DNA from: Pseudoalteromonas lipolytica | GTDB taxonomy: Bacteria; Pseudomonadota; Gammaproteobacteria; Enterobacterales; Alteromonadaceae | DNA: 64,000 nt | Reading direction: 5' to 3' | NCBI RefSeq assembly: GCF_001306915.1 | Contig: NZ_LJTC01000011.1 | Coordinates: 62,001 to 126,000, forward strand | Part shown: positions 53,780 to 62,818 of the stretch, one piece after another | Layout: every line of letters starts with the position of its first letter | How positions within the stretch are numbered: the first letter of the stretch is position 1 | Translations under genes and position numbers: made by a program | The notes under the pieces: generated by a model | Database searches by the model: none | Seen by the model: only the letters and a program-made list of their open reading frames with translations | Told to the model about the DNA's origin: nothing

Positions 53780-54532
53780 TTAATCGTTAATTAAATATAA
53801 CGGTAAATAAAGTGAGTCTGTTTGACACTGCCAGCCATGCATATCTTTACCCAATTTGGCCATGCTAAGCGCATTTAATGACATGACCGCATTTCCATCT
53901 TCTTTAAAGTCGCCGTATTTACATTCATCAGTATGCCATGCAATGACTTTATCAATACTTGATTGCCATAATAAATTATCACCTATAGAGAGACCTTTAA
54001 TCGCCTCAACAAGCGGCACAATGCATTGTTGTACATCTTTATCTTTTGTTGATTTAGCCTCAGTCAGTGCGCTTTCTATTTCGTTTGTAGAAAGCACTTT
54101 GCCTGTGCCTATTTTTATTAATAAATGATCATATAGAAAAATAGCTTTCTTGGTCACACTGCTGGTTGTAAAGTCATCTGCATGTTCACGTAATTTATTA
54201 ATTATTGTTTCATCGCCAAACAATAAAGCGACATTTAACTCTCCTTGGATTGTCCACTCATTGTTATGCCCTTTTAGCTCGGAATCAAAACCTGTTAAGT
54301 ATGCAAATGGTGCCGCTTCTTTTAGGTAAAATTTTGCTTCATTATAGTTTTCTAAAACGTAATGTGCACATGCCAATTCTTTGTATTCTTCAGAAAGAAC
54401 CCAACACGCTCTTTTTTTAGTGTCTACCCCAACAGATGGGTCATTCATATGTTTTAATCTTATTTCTAATGTAATAGGTGATTCTTCAAATAGTTCACCA
54501 AATTCGAAATCATAATTATTAAGTTTTAACAT
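53780..54532 (-). CDS. hypothetical helical protein, possible Imm49-like immunity
   Basis: About 250 residues from ATG 54532, preceded by GGAAAAGAAGA. It ends SLNALSMAKLGKDMHGW then TDSLYLPLYL, which resembles the Imm49 ending LGMAC...DSLPRFLI. The rest is helical with an all-alpha look. It begins about 10 bp after the stop codon of a frameshifted Rhs toxin, so it would be that toxin's cognate immunity gene. Family call is weak. Confidence 0.5.
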   Translation of the reverse strand: MLKLNNYDFEFGELFEESPITLEIRLKHMNDPSVGVDTKKRACWVLSEEYKELACAHYVLENYNEAKFYLKEAAPFAYLTGFDSELKGHNNEWTIQGELNVALLFGDETIINKLREHADDFTTSSVTKKAIFLYDHLLIKIGTGKVLSTNEIESALTEAKSTKDKDVQQCIVPLVEAIKGLSIGDNLLWQSSIDKVIAWHTDECKYGDFKEDGNAVMSLNALSMAKLGKDMHGWQCQTDSLYLPLYLIND

Positions 54533-54542
54533 TCTTCTTTTC

Positions 54543-55921
54543 CTATGGAAGAGGCTGAATCTTCCCACCAATTATATTACCTTCGACCTCTTTAGCTTCA
54601 ATTACTAATTTAGTTATCTTTGGGTCGTCATTTTTCATAGCTCTTAAAATATCTTTACCTAACTTGTTCTTCTCTTTGTATTTTTTTGACTTTTTCATCG
54701 ACTCTAAGCTTTTTTTAATCCAAGGATCCGTCATCTGGTTACCTTTTTTGGCGCCAGTCATTAATTTAGCGCCAGGACCTTTAGCTTCAACAACAAAGTA
54801 CTCTATCACTTTGCCATTTTCGTCTCGTTTTGCCCATACTTGGTCGACTCCTGGACCTGGCCAAAGCCCATTTCCATTGTGGCTGGAGGAGGTGGGTCTG
54901 AAAACTCTTTTTCCATATACATTGAAGCACCAAGCTCACCTTTAGCCTCTGTAATCTTTGCTTTAAAAGCACCTTGCCTCCTAGCTGAATCTCCTGCCGC
55001 AATTGAGTCTTTTAGCCGCGTTTCATAGTGTTTTTTATACTCTTCAACTGCTTTGGTATGTTTTTCAAGAGTCGCATCTTCGGATTTAGGCTCTTTCTTA
55101 TCTTCTTCTGGCTTTTTGTTAGGAGAGTGAATTTTTCCTTTCATTAACTTGCGTGTAAACACCCTAACTTTCCGATCTTCAATGTCGGAATTATTAGGAA
55201 CACTCTCAACCCCCCCAGCTTTTAACACATCAAATACATGGGTTAAACAACTTTGGTTAACAGGATCATATAGTGGTGTATCCAAGTTATCTGGATTCCA
55301 ATCAGCTCTATCAAGAGCCATGTCGCCTTCTCTAAGTGGTTGCCTTTGTAAGTCACTTGCAGCTATCGCATTTGGTAACTTAATCGTCGATTTCTCAATC
55401 GATTTACCTGCAAAATCTTCCTCATCGTAACCGATGATAAGTGTATTGGTTCTAGTGCCATCAGCCTCAGTACCACCATGTTGGTGAGTTTTAGTCGTAT
55501 CAAACTTTGCTTTGACCTGAATCGCAAAATGCATGTCACTACCATGACCGATTTTTAAAACTGTGGCAGCCCCTTCCTTACAACTAAGTCCAAACGGATC
55601 TACCCAATTAACCGGATTCGGCGCGTATTGGTAATGGTTTATGCCGCCTACTAAGCCAATGGGGTCTTGGTTTATAAAGCGTTGTTGTTTGGGGCTGTAA
55701 TAGCGGTAGCGGTTGTAATGTAGGCCGCTTTCTTCATCAAAATATTGGCCTTAAAAACGTATTGGCTGAGTGAAGCTGTTTTCTTTATTAAAGTCAGTAT
55801 TAGCTTCTGATTCTTCATAGCCGTACACATCGGCGTGGTTTTGCCATACAACTTCTGCGTTATTGTTTGTAACAAAACGTGGGGTGTTTAGTTGGTCTAG
55901 GTGGTAGTAATATAGTTCGCC
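54543..55921 (-). pseudogene. Rhs core end plus nuclease-like C-terminal toxin, disrupted
   Basis: From 55921 the frame reads GELYYYHLDQLNTPRFVTN then EVVWQNHADVYGY, a TAA at 55751-55753, [20 protein letters not shown], then [20 protein letters not shown] and [13 protein letters not shown], the classic Rhs core end. Another TAA sits just before GELYY. The toxin follows ([23 protein letters not shown]), then a frameshift at about 54880 into [20 protein letters not shown], then [16 protein letters not shown], with E-x-K like restriction-endonuclease-fold toxins. Two stops and a frameshift make it non-functional. Confidence 0.72.
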
Positions 55922-56033
55922 TTAATAACCACTTGCTTTCAAGTCAATATCCAGTAATACCGTAAGATTTTTTTAACATATTTTGACATTGGATTTTGAG
56001 CGATTTCGAGTTCTCAGGGCGCGAACCTATACA

Positions 56034-56168
56034 TCAATCCACGGCAAATGCGTTTATAGAAGGGGGCAATTTAAGTAATTTATTTAATGCTGTTTGTATT
56101 GCTTTTACATCAGCTGGATTATTAACACCACTCAGACCAACTGACTGAGTTATTCTTATTGCTGATAT
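56034..56168 (-). pseudogene. third copy of the muralytic effector N-terminus, start codon lost
   Basis: Reads SAIRITQSVGLSGVNNPA then DVKAIQTALNKLLKL, as in 60568-61299, but the ATG is ATA at 56166-56168 and a TGA ends it after about 45 codons. The common upstream AAAGGACTTTCAT ribosome site is retained. Confidence 0.7.
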
Positions 56169-56541
56169 ATGAAAGTCCTTTTCATGTTTAAAAATGCTAT
56201 TTGTGATTATTTAAAAATGCTCTTCACTACATAAAAACATACACACTACTTTGTTATCAGTGTTAGAGCTGTGTGGCATCCATTTTACTTGGCGCTTTAT
56301 TGCTATTACACGAAAAATTCTATCTATTAATTACATCAACTGAAATTTAGTACTTACTCACCAGAGTAAAAATTAAAATAGACATCTGACTTATAAATAA
56401 AAAAGAATTTAACGAACTCTAACTTAATTTAGAAATCTCTAAGAAAATCCATTTATAAAAGCCCAAGTCATCATTATCATTTTGGTAAGGCATAACTGCA
56501 AAGTCATAATTTAGAGCAAAAATTAATTCATCTATACTATA
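56169..56541. other. AT-rich gap in the immunity region
   Basis: No complete gene. The right part (56419-56541) continues in phase the fragment ending at 56542, see next entry. I see nothing else. Confidence 0.5.
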
Positions 56542-56727
56542 TTACTTTTCTTCCTTATTTTCATAGGCTTGCTTTACCTCCTCCCATAATCGCATTGCAT
56601 TATCAGAATAGTTATCCTGCCAGTGCTCTTCCAATACAGCCGAGTTATTGTATTTTAAAGTAAATGCCGATACATCTGCTCTCGTTAATGTATCTACATT
56701 TGGAAGCACTAATAGCGTTTTGCCCAA
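56419..56727 (-). pseudogene. fragment of an unknown gene with an internal ochre
   Basis: TTG 56727 opens GKTLLVLPNVDTLTRADVSA, ending KEEK, then TAA at 56544-56542; the same phase continues 41 codons to a TAG at 56419 as IDELIFALNYDFAVMPYQND and DDLGFYKWIFLEISKLS. Both parts look coding. It may be a broken immunity-type gene. It overlaps the end of YezG copy 3 in another phase. Confidence 0.4.
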
Positions 56728-57182
56728 TACCTAGGATAACTTTCAGGTAAACCTTCCCATGACTTAATTTGATTTATCACATCTATGTCAAGATCATTAT
56801 ATTCTTGACTCTCAATATCGAGGGATTTGTACCAAGCAAAATCTTCGTCATATTTAAAATCAATTGAGAAGTCGCCTTCGGATGTCATTTCAAATCGTGC
56901 TTTATTCCAAGGAACATCATTTTCATTCTTTTTCATTATATGAAAGAGTGCATAGAAAGCATCGGAAACTTTTGATTCATATGCAACTCCATTTCGTTTA
57001 TTAACACTAAAATATTGGTAACTCTTGGAATCACTCTTATCCAAATATTTCTGAAACATCGTTACGGAAACATCTACTTTATCCATTAGTAATGTTAATG
57101 TGGCTATATCCCATTCATTAGGGAGGGCGTCAAACATCGCTTGCCCTATATGATTGTATATATCGTCGATTGTATCGAACAT
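56709..57182 (-). CDS. YezG-family immunity protein, copy 3 (long form)
   Basis: 157 residues. IDDIYNHIGQAMFDALPNEW at the N-terminus and FEMTSEGDFSIDFKYDEDFAWY in the middle give the YezG pattern; the C-terminus continues ESQEYNDLDIDVINQIKSWEG, common in longer members. It starts 9 bp after a decayed nuclease tip (57192), its likely cognate toxin. It has diverged from copies 1 and 2. Confidence 0.75.
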   Translation of the reverse strand: MFDTIDDIYNHIGQAMFDALPNEWDIATLTLLMDKVDVSVTMFQKYLDKSDSKSYQYFSVNKRNGVAYESKVSDAFYALFHIMKKNENDVPWNKARFEMTSEGDFSIDFKYDEDFAWYKSLDIESQEYNDLDIDVINQIKSWEGLPESYPRYWAKRY

Positions 57183-57191
57183 TTTGTATCC

Positions 57192-58313
57192 TTAGTTATC
57201 AAACTCTTTTTCTATTGGCTCATTATCATCAACCATATAAGTAGCAAAAAGAGTCTTCGGCGAAGTATTATCACCATCATATGTCACCGAAATCTCTACT
57301 TCTACTTCATTATCTTTATCTAACTCTTTTTCTATTTCTCTCCATTCAGCAAAGCGATTTTGGTCTTTTAGTTGAGGTACTATGTTTATTTTTTCTGCTG
57401 GACCTTGAAAAAGTGTACCAATTAAATGCCCACCATCATACATTGGATCATCGCAACCATAGCTACTTTGTTTCGAACTACGGTGTTTTTTTATCTCTTA
57501 TCGTTTGATCTTTTATTGCTGACTTTGTGAGCTTACCTTTAACTTTTATTGTACGACCTTGTTCATCTGTTTCGTAAGTATAAATTGCAGGCTGACCATC
57601 ATGAATAGAAGTTACCTCATAGATAGTGTTAGATTTAGGGTTTTCAAGTTCTTCCGCCCAGCTTCATTTCCCTCTTGGCTTTTCAGACGCACTTCCAGCC
57701 AGGATTTTTACAACTGGCTTATCTACTGTTTCATTCTCACCTATAGGCTTTTTAAAGTTGAGTTTTTTCGGTTTTTCTTGCTCTTTGGTTTTTTCTGGCT
57801 GATTGTTTGTGATTACAATATATACGCCAGACTCTTTACCCAAAACAGAATCATTAAACCTAAAATCAGATAATACTTTAGCATCAGGTTTTTCTCTAAC
57901 AACTCACCAACTGTTGCTTCTTTTAGCTCCACATCATTATTAAAATTTCCCTGCTTCTTCCTTAGCTTAGTTAGCTCTCCCAAGTTTGGTTCTGAAGCGG
58001 CGAATAGGGCCTGATAATAATCTGGCTTTAAACCGTATTTCATTGCCTTTGAAACATCGAAAAATGGAGATTCATGTGGCGTCATAGGCGTACTTTCTAA
58101 TGGGCTTTCAAACCTGACCAGCTTTGTATCGCTTGAAATATGTTCAACTATTTTCCCTGACGCACCTATAACAGGGGTTAAAATATTAGTAGACGTACCT
58201 TCCTTACAACTAAGTCCAAACGGGTCCACCCAATTCACCGGATTCGGCGCATATTGATAATGGTTTATGCAACCTACTAAGCCTATCGGGTCTTGGTTTA
58301 TAAAACGTTGTTG
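57192..58313 (-). pseudogene. Rhs core end plus YeeF-type nuclease tip, disrupted
   Basis: Starts abruptly at [20 protein letters not shown], then [18 protein letters not shown] as in the other Rhs fragment. Frameshift near 57890 at an A-run moves reading from EKNLM to [15 protein letters not shown]; a TGA follows at about 57660 before SWAEELENPKSNTIYEVTS and TYETDEQGRTIKVKGKL; a second shift near 57490 at an A-run leads to YDGGHLIGTLFQGPAEKIN. This is the YeeF-type DNA/RNA non-specific endonuclease tip. Three lesions inactivate it. Confidence 0.72.
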
Positions 58314-58344
58314 TTATGTCGTGTGGTATGAAGAACGGGCCTAA

Positions 58345-58818
58345 CTACATTAATATTGAGCCGAATGGTACTTTAAGTGTATCTCGTACATATGCATCAT
58401 TAGTGGCTGGAGTAATACCAGATAATAAAAAGAACGTGTTGAAATCTAAATAAACGTTCAACTCTCCTTCAACAGCCTCAAATGGGTTATTATCTAAATC
58501 GCCCGAATTTTTAAAGCCTAATATATCAAAGCAACTTTCTATGTCGCTTAAGTCCAAGTTCAAGTTACGTAGAAACACAAAGTGTTCATCCCCATCATCA
58601 CTTGCTGGTAAATGAAATAAAAAAACGCCTTGCTTTGGTACTTTATATTTCTCAATACAGCCCATACATAACCATGAGCAAGTATAATAGTCATCAGTTA
58701 TTCCTATTACGTAAGGTACTGGATCAATTTTTACCTTTCTATCAACCTTCTCTTTTAAATGCCGACACACTTTTACTGGCTTGTTAAAAGGATCTGGAGC
58801 AGTGTCATAGCGATTCAT
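58345..58818 (-). CDS. Cys-rich hypothetical protein, paralogue 2, candidate immunity
   Basis: 157 residues. VCRHLKEKVDRKVKIDPVPY then SWLCMGCIEKYKVPKQGVFL and a C-terminal LKVPFGSILM match paralogue 1 at 52700. The C-x-H plus C-x-x-C pattern may bind zinc. Unknown family. Located just upstream of the Rhs remnant at 58313. Confidence 0.6.
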   Translation of the reverse strand: MNRYDTAPDPFNKPVKVCRHLKEKVDRKVKIDPVPYVIGITDDYYTCSWLCMGCIEKYKVPKQGVFLFHLPASDDGDEHFVFLRNLNLDLSDIESCFDILGFKNSGDLDNNPFEAVEGELNVYLDFNTFFLLSGITPATNDAYVRDTLKVPFGSILM

Positions 58819-58900
58819 TAAATGTTCCTGCTTTTAGAATAAATATAATAGAACTCGGTTTATAGATTATTAATTTTTAACCCATTCGATATCCCATATG

Positions 58901-59242
58901 CTAATACCAAACTGTGCTGAGAATTAACCAAACAAGCATAAAGATTAACACGGGAGCAACCTTGAAAATGACTTGTGGTAGGTAAGTAGATTGATTCCAA
59001 GTAACTAGAACCCTATCCTTTTTAGGTAATTCTGACACCACCCTTAGATAAGCAACCATATACGCTACAGAAGCAATCAGCCAAAGTAATATACCGCCAA
59101 TTTTAGCTAACTCAGCAAAGTGTAGCGAAATAGGGAAAGGTAAAAGAAATACGGCAACATATATGAGCGCATAAAGTTCAACTTTACGCTTTTGTTCATC
59201 ATTAAAAAACAAACCTTCTCCTATTTGCAAAACTCGGCTCAA
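58901..59242 (-). CDS. small membrane protein
   Basis: 113 residues with three hydrophobic segments (YALIYVAVFLLPFPISLHF, IGGILLWLIASVAYMVAYL, VAPVLIFMLVWLILSTVWY). Start is a TTG at 59242; no good ATG in the frame. No family recognised. May be an immunity protein by location. Confidence 0.45.
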   Translation of the reverse strand: MSRVLQIGEGLFFNDEQKRKVELYALIYVAVFLLPFPISLHFAELAKIGGILLWLIASVAYMVAYLRVVSELPKKDRVLVTWNQSTYLPQVIFKVAPVLIFMLVWLILSTVWY

Positions 59243-59299
59243 TGCAAGAGCTCTCTTTAATTTTGATATATCGACAACATTTCACTGAATACACTTTTA

Positions 59300-59794
59300 T
59301 TAGACAAAATCGCTGAAATATCCTTCACTCTCTTTAAGCTCAAAAACTTCAAAATCATTTTCCCACCTACAAATACTTAACCCATCGAATTCCAAACTCG
59401 GGTTTTTCTTATTGGGAAAAGTGAATCGCACTTCTTGTGAACTTAAATCACCATTCAGAGTAAGCAATTTTTCTTCTATCTCTTTGAATGGTTCAATACC
59501 TAGTTGTTTTGTGTTCCATAAAACATACGTTTCTTCATTACTTAAAATTGTAATGCGCTGTAATACAACATCATGAACAAACATATCACCAGGCTTTTTT
59601 GACGTTATTAATATTTCGGGCATTGAAAAATGGCCATTAGCATCCGTTACCGTTTCATCAATTTCAACAACTGAGTGAGCATAAGTTAACTCTCGACGTA
59701 TTCTTACTCCATTTACCGGCTCTCCATAATTCAAAATACAACCCTTAACCTCAGAGCACATATGAACATCGTATTTTTTCATTAAGCCAACCAT
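59300..59794 (-). CDS. hypothetical protein with carboxypeptidase-regulatory-like fold (DUF6795-like)
   Basis: 164 residues from ATG 59794 with GGGAGG in front. CSEVKGCILNYGEPVNGVRI then ETVTDANGHFSMPEI is the pattern of a short CarboxypepD_reg-like domain often seen near type VI effectors. No signal peptide. Function unknown; the family name is moderately secure. Confidence 0.55.
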   Translation of the reverse strand: MVGLMKKYDVHMCSEVKGCILNYGEPVNGVRIRRELTYAHSVVEIDETVTDANGHFSMPEILITSKKPGDMFVHDVVLQRITILSNEETYVLWNTKQLGIEPFKEIEEKLLTLNGDLSSQEVRFTFPNKKNPSLEFDGLSICRWENDFEVFELKESEGYFSDFV

Positions 59795-59982
59795 ATGCTT
59801 AAACCTCCCTTTAATTCACGTCTAAAAATTGTATAGTCGTAATTTCGAATCTAATTTCTATTTCTAGATACTGCTTTTTCAATGACTTATAAAGTGGAAA
59901 TATCGACCACCTGTCATTTTCTAGCGCAAGTTATTTTCAGAGTCTCGCCTAATGTATCTCCATAACCCATAACGGAAATACC

Positions 59983-60423
59983 TTATTTCTTAAAATCATC
60001 TACAGAAGGTAACTGACTAGAACTCAAATCATCACAAAGCCAATACTCTTTCTTACCGCCTTGGACTAACGTGACCGATTTTTCTTTTATATTCATACCT
60101 AGTTCTTCACTGTGATAATCACTCAGTGTTAATTTATTTTCACCGACTTTAAACTCCATACTATGTTCTGTAACCAACGGGCGGTGATAGCTAAATTTAC
60201 CGATAACAATTACTTTTTCAGGCATTGAGTGCTTAAATTGCGAATGACTAAATTGCTCAAGTTCAAAAAGGCCTTTCTGCTCCTTAACTACCACACGGAT
60301 CTTGGTTGGCGTATCTGAATGGCACTTAAAAATAACAACAAAGTCACTTGGATTCGCTTGGCACGCATTAATACACAATAGCGGCAAAGTGAGCAAAACA
60401 GAAAAAAGCTTATTTTTTATCAT
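59983..60423 (-). CDS. secreted hypothetical protein, candidate immunity to the muramidase
   Basis: About 146 residues from ATG 60423 with leader MIKNKLFSVLLTLPLLCINA before Cys (lipobox-like INAC). Mature part SDFVVIFKCHSDTPTKIRVV. It overlaps the last codons of the muramidase frame (stop at 60410), so it is likely the cognate periplasmic immunity protein. No family recognised. Confidence 0.55.
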   Translation of the reverse strand: MIKNKLFSVLLTLPLLCINACQANPSDFVVIFKCHSDTPTKIRVVVKEQKGLFELEQFSHSQFKHSMPEKVIVIGKFSYHRPLVTEHSMEFKVGENKLTLSDYHSEELGMNIKEKSVTLVQGGKKEYWLCDDLSSSQLPSVDDFKK

Positions 60424-61299
60424 ACTTGTCAAAGGCCTTTTTTAATTTAATATCATAATTATTTTGGGCGTACTGTGAGCCATTGTAACTTTGGGCAAAT
60501 GCAGCCCAATTCAATGTTCTGAGATACTCTTCTAAACCTTTACTTTTAACGAAGTTCACAAATGCATCTAACTGCTTCCTTTGCGAATTAAACATTGTTT
60601 TACAAAAGCCTCTACACTCGCAAATCCTGCAGCTCTAAAATTAAAACCCATAATCTGAAAACGCCCCCATGAAGTTGATTTTAAAGCTTCTGTTGCATCC
60701 AACTCCATAGCCTTTTCAAGCCTTTTATACTCTAGAGCACCTCCAACATATAAGCTTCGATTCCAACTCCTACTAGAAACAGAAGGGTGACTCGAATCAT
60801 ACTGATGGTTTGTGAATCGCGAGAAAATATGCGCTTCATATAAAACCTTTGGTTTTCCGTTAGGTAAAAAGGCATCACCAGAAGATTCAACCTCAGCTAC
60901 AGCTTTAATCGCAGCAACTTTACAATTCAATGTCTTAGCAACACTCAAAAAGTCAGATTCAGTTAACTCTTGAACATTCGATGATGCCAATGGTAATTTA
61001 AAACGTAATTGATGGCTTTTAATTATTAGTTTCTCGTTAATCTTTTTGTGAGTTCGGCCATTTGGGTCTATTTTCCCATCTGGCCGCACCATACCTACAA
61101 CTTTGCTTTGAAACTGTTTAATTGCAGCAACTTTTTTAGAGTTTTCTGGGCGGGAACCTAAACGCCCGTCCACGACCAATGCGTTTATAGAAGGGAGCAA
61201 TTTAAGTAATTTATTTAATGCGGTTTGTATTGCTTTTACATCAGCTGGATTATTAACACCACTCAGACCAACTGACTGAGTTATTCTTATTGCTGACAT
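60410..61299 (-). pseudogene. peptidoglycan-binding N-acetylmuramidase effector with a frameshift
   Basis: The first frame (61299-60568) starts MSAIRITQSVGLSGVNNPA behind AAAGGACTTTCAT. It has a peptidoglycan-binding-like segment, then an N-acetylmuramidase domain (AAIKAVAEVESSGDAFL, KPKVLYEAHIFSRFTN, STSWGRFQIMGFNF). At about 60590 a 1-nt loss shifts reading; the true continuation is MFNSQRKQLDAFVNFVKSKG then LEEYLRTLNWAAFAQSYNG, ending at 60410. Such muramidases are type VI or phage-type lysins. Only the last 60 residues are separated, so residual activity is uncertain. Confidence 0.72.
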
Positions 61300-61427
61300 A
61301 TGAAAGTCCTTTTCATGTATTTATTTTCAAAGCCATTTCATATTAACGTTCGACGAAATGGCCTATTTAGTACCTGTTGGATACCCAATTTAGTATTACT
61401 TAGTTGAAATGATTAACCGCTACAGCG

Positions 61428-62114
61428 TTACTTCTTATGTAATTCATTAGACATAGCGACAATATCAGCCATTATGAGTTTCTCGCCCAATTCAGCGAGA
61501 AAATTCAAATGCTCAATCGCTTTTACTTTCTGCAAATTTTCAAGCTTATTTACACCACCAAGAGCCAACGCAGGAACGAACGCATACATTTCATCGGCTT
61601 CTAATGGGCCTAGGTTTTTTAGTGCACGCTCAAACAAAGGCTTTTCGTTAATGTCTTGTTGCTCTAATGCATCCTTTCGCATAATAGCAAAAAATAAATC
61701 TACCGTTAAATCTTCTCCATCCTCATTTAAGTCCGAAGTGCCATCAGTAGGGAAAATCATACCAAAACTTGGATTAATGGTAATACTTTGACCAGATGTC
61801 TTCCCCCAAACAATGAGCTTTCCAAAAGAGCTTCGACCTATCACATAATAATTATCAATACCGGCTTTTTCTCGTTCTGCAAACTCAGTATCTTCAAGCC
61901 AAGTTTGTAAAATATCATGGTAATCTTCTGGATTTACTAGCCAGAGAATGCCATCACCCCAGCCACAAAAGCCATATTCTTGCCAGTATTCCAACAAACG
62001 CTCAGGAAGTTTGCCTTTAAAAAATTCAAGCGTTTCATTGGTTGGCATTGTCGCTTTTATCGCGGGGCCAAATCCCTTGAAGTTGTAAAAGTTATCGAAA
62101 AATTTATTCATCAT
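61428..62114 (-). CDS. GAD-like / DUF1851 immunity protein, copy 3
   Basis: 228 residues; ends are nearly identical to copies 1 and 2 but the middle differs (NPSFGMIFPTDGTSDLNEDGE, then DLFFAIMRKDALEQQDI). Intact frame, unlike its degraded neighbour YezG. Expected role is immunity to a Tde1-like nuclease. Confidence 0.78.
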   Translation of the reverse strand: MMNKFFDNFYNFKGFGPAIKATMPTNETLEFFKGKLPERLLEYWQEYGFCGWGDGILWLVNPEDYHDILQTWLEDTEFAEREKAGIDNYYVIGRSSFGKLIVWGKTSGQSITINPSFGMIFPTDGTSDLNEDGEDLTVDLFFAIMRKDALEQQDINEKPLFERALKNLGPLEADEMYAFVPALALGGVNKLENLQKVKAIEHLNFLAELGEKLIMADIVAMSNELHKK

Positions 62115-62270
62115 TCAGTCGCTCTATTTCATCTGCCAATTCTTGACCCCATGAAAAATCAATATTGAATTCACCTGTTGGCTTTAGATTAAATACAGCA
62201 CGATTCCACTTGTTCGAATCATTTTCAGTCCTCGCATACAGCCCATAAAACTTAGTCTTATCTCCATAAT
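62104..62270 (-). pseudogene. YezG copy 4, internally deleted
   Basis: The C-terminal piece TENDSNKWNRAVFNLKPTGE, ending in DEIERLNDE, is intact, but it is joined directly to NYGDKTKFYGLYAR; about 27 residues present in copy 1 are missing and the N-terminus has been lost. The junctions share ATTATGG, suggesting deletion between short repeats. Confidence 0.75.
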
Positions 62271-62281
62271 TAACCTTCAAG

Positions 62282-62392
62282 TTAAACCTTTAAATTTACA
62301 GTATCTATCTCGTAATCAACCTTGTGCTCAACTACGAACTTGTAAGGTTTTTTACGTATTCTTATAGCAGTTAGCATCAATCCGGCCGCAGG
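62282..62392 (-). pseudogene. toxin-tip remnant in unit C
   Basis: AAGLMLTAIRIRKKPYKFVV then EHKVDYEIDTVNLKV, TAA at 62282-62284. It is the counterpart of 47278-47394, with a few amino acid changes but the same frame, immediately after the broken lipoprotein gene. Confidence 0.6.
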
Positions 62393-62815
62393 CTATTCCT
62401 CCACCTCTAAACGGTGACACTCAAGTGGAGAAAAACCTGTATTTTCAATCTTAATTAAACAATTCATATTAACTACATTCTGACTCAACAAAGAGAGTTC
62501 TAAGTCAAATGTCAGAGTTTGTGAATTAACATTCAGATTGTAGATATCTAAAAATGTTAATTTTTTAAAATCATGTGTCACCTTTAACGCTTCATCATAC
62601 ACGTTACATATATTCTTTCGTTTGATAAGCGCATTACTACCCGCTTCTAAAATCTCTAGTCTTAAACAAGGTTACTAGCTATCAGGATGAAATTTAAGCC
62701 AACGAAACAAATTGTCATTGACCCTTTCTACATTCATCTCAATAACATCAAGGCTGACATACGTTTTGTCATCATTACTTAAAGCGTCGGTACAAGAAAA
62801 AGTAAAAAACAAATA
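62393..62815 (-). pseudogene. lipoprotein copy C, disrupted
   Basis: Matches 47401-47838. The N-terminal leader has a deletion (TFSC region), and TAG TAA replaces the codons after RWLKFHPDS; the remainder MYDEALKVTHDFKKLTFLD to ECHRLEVEE stays open. It abuts the ADP-ribosylglycohydrolase gene. Confidence 0.7.
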
Positions 62816-62818
62816 CTT

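Larger units (their letters stand above)
61409..62816 (-). repeat. third, degraded copy of the immunity module (unit C)
   Basis: Carries, in the same order as unit A, the GAD-like gene, a deleted YezG, the toxin-tip remnant and a broken lipoprotein gene. It shares near-identical stretches with 46224-47835 and lacks the Imm49 gene. Confidence 0.8.

Noticed and set aside
57559..57873. + strand ORF of 104 codons rich in Phe/Arg
   Set aside because: It lies opposite the decayed Rhs toxin and has no ribosome site; it is a shadow frame.
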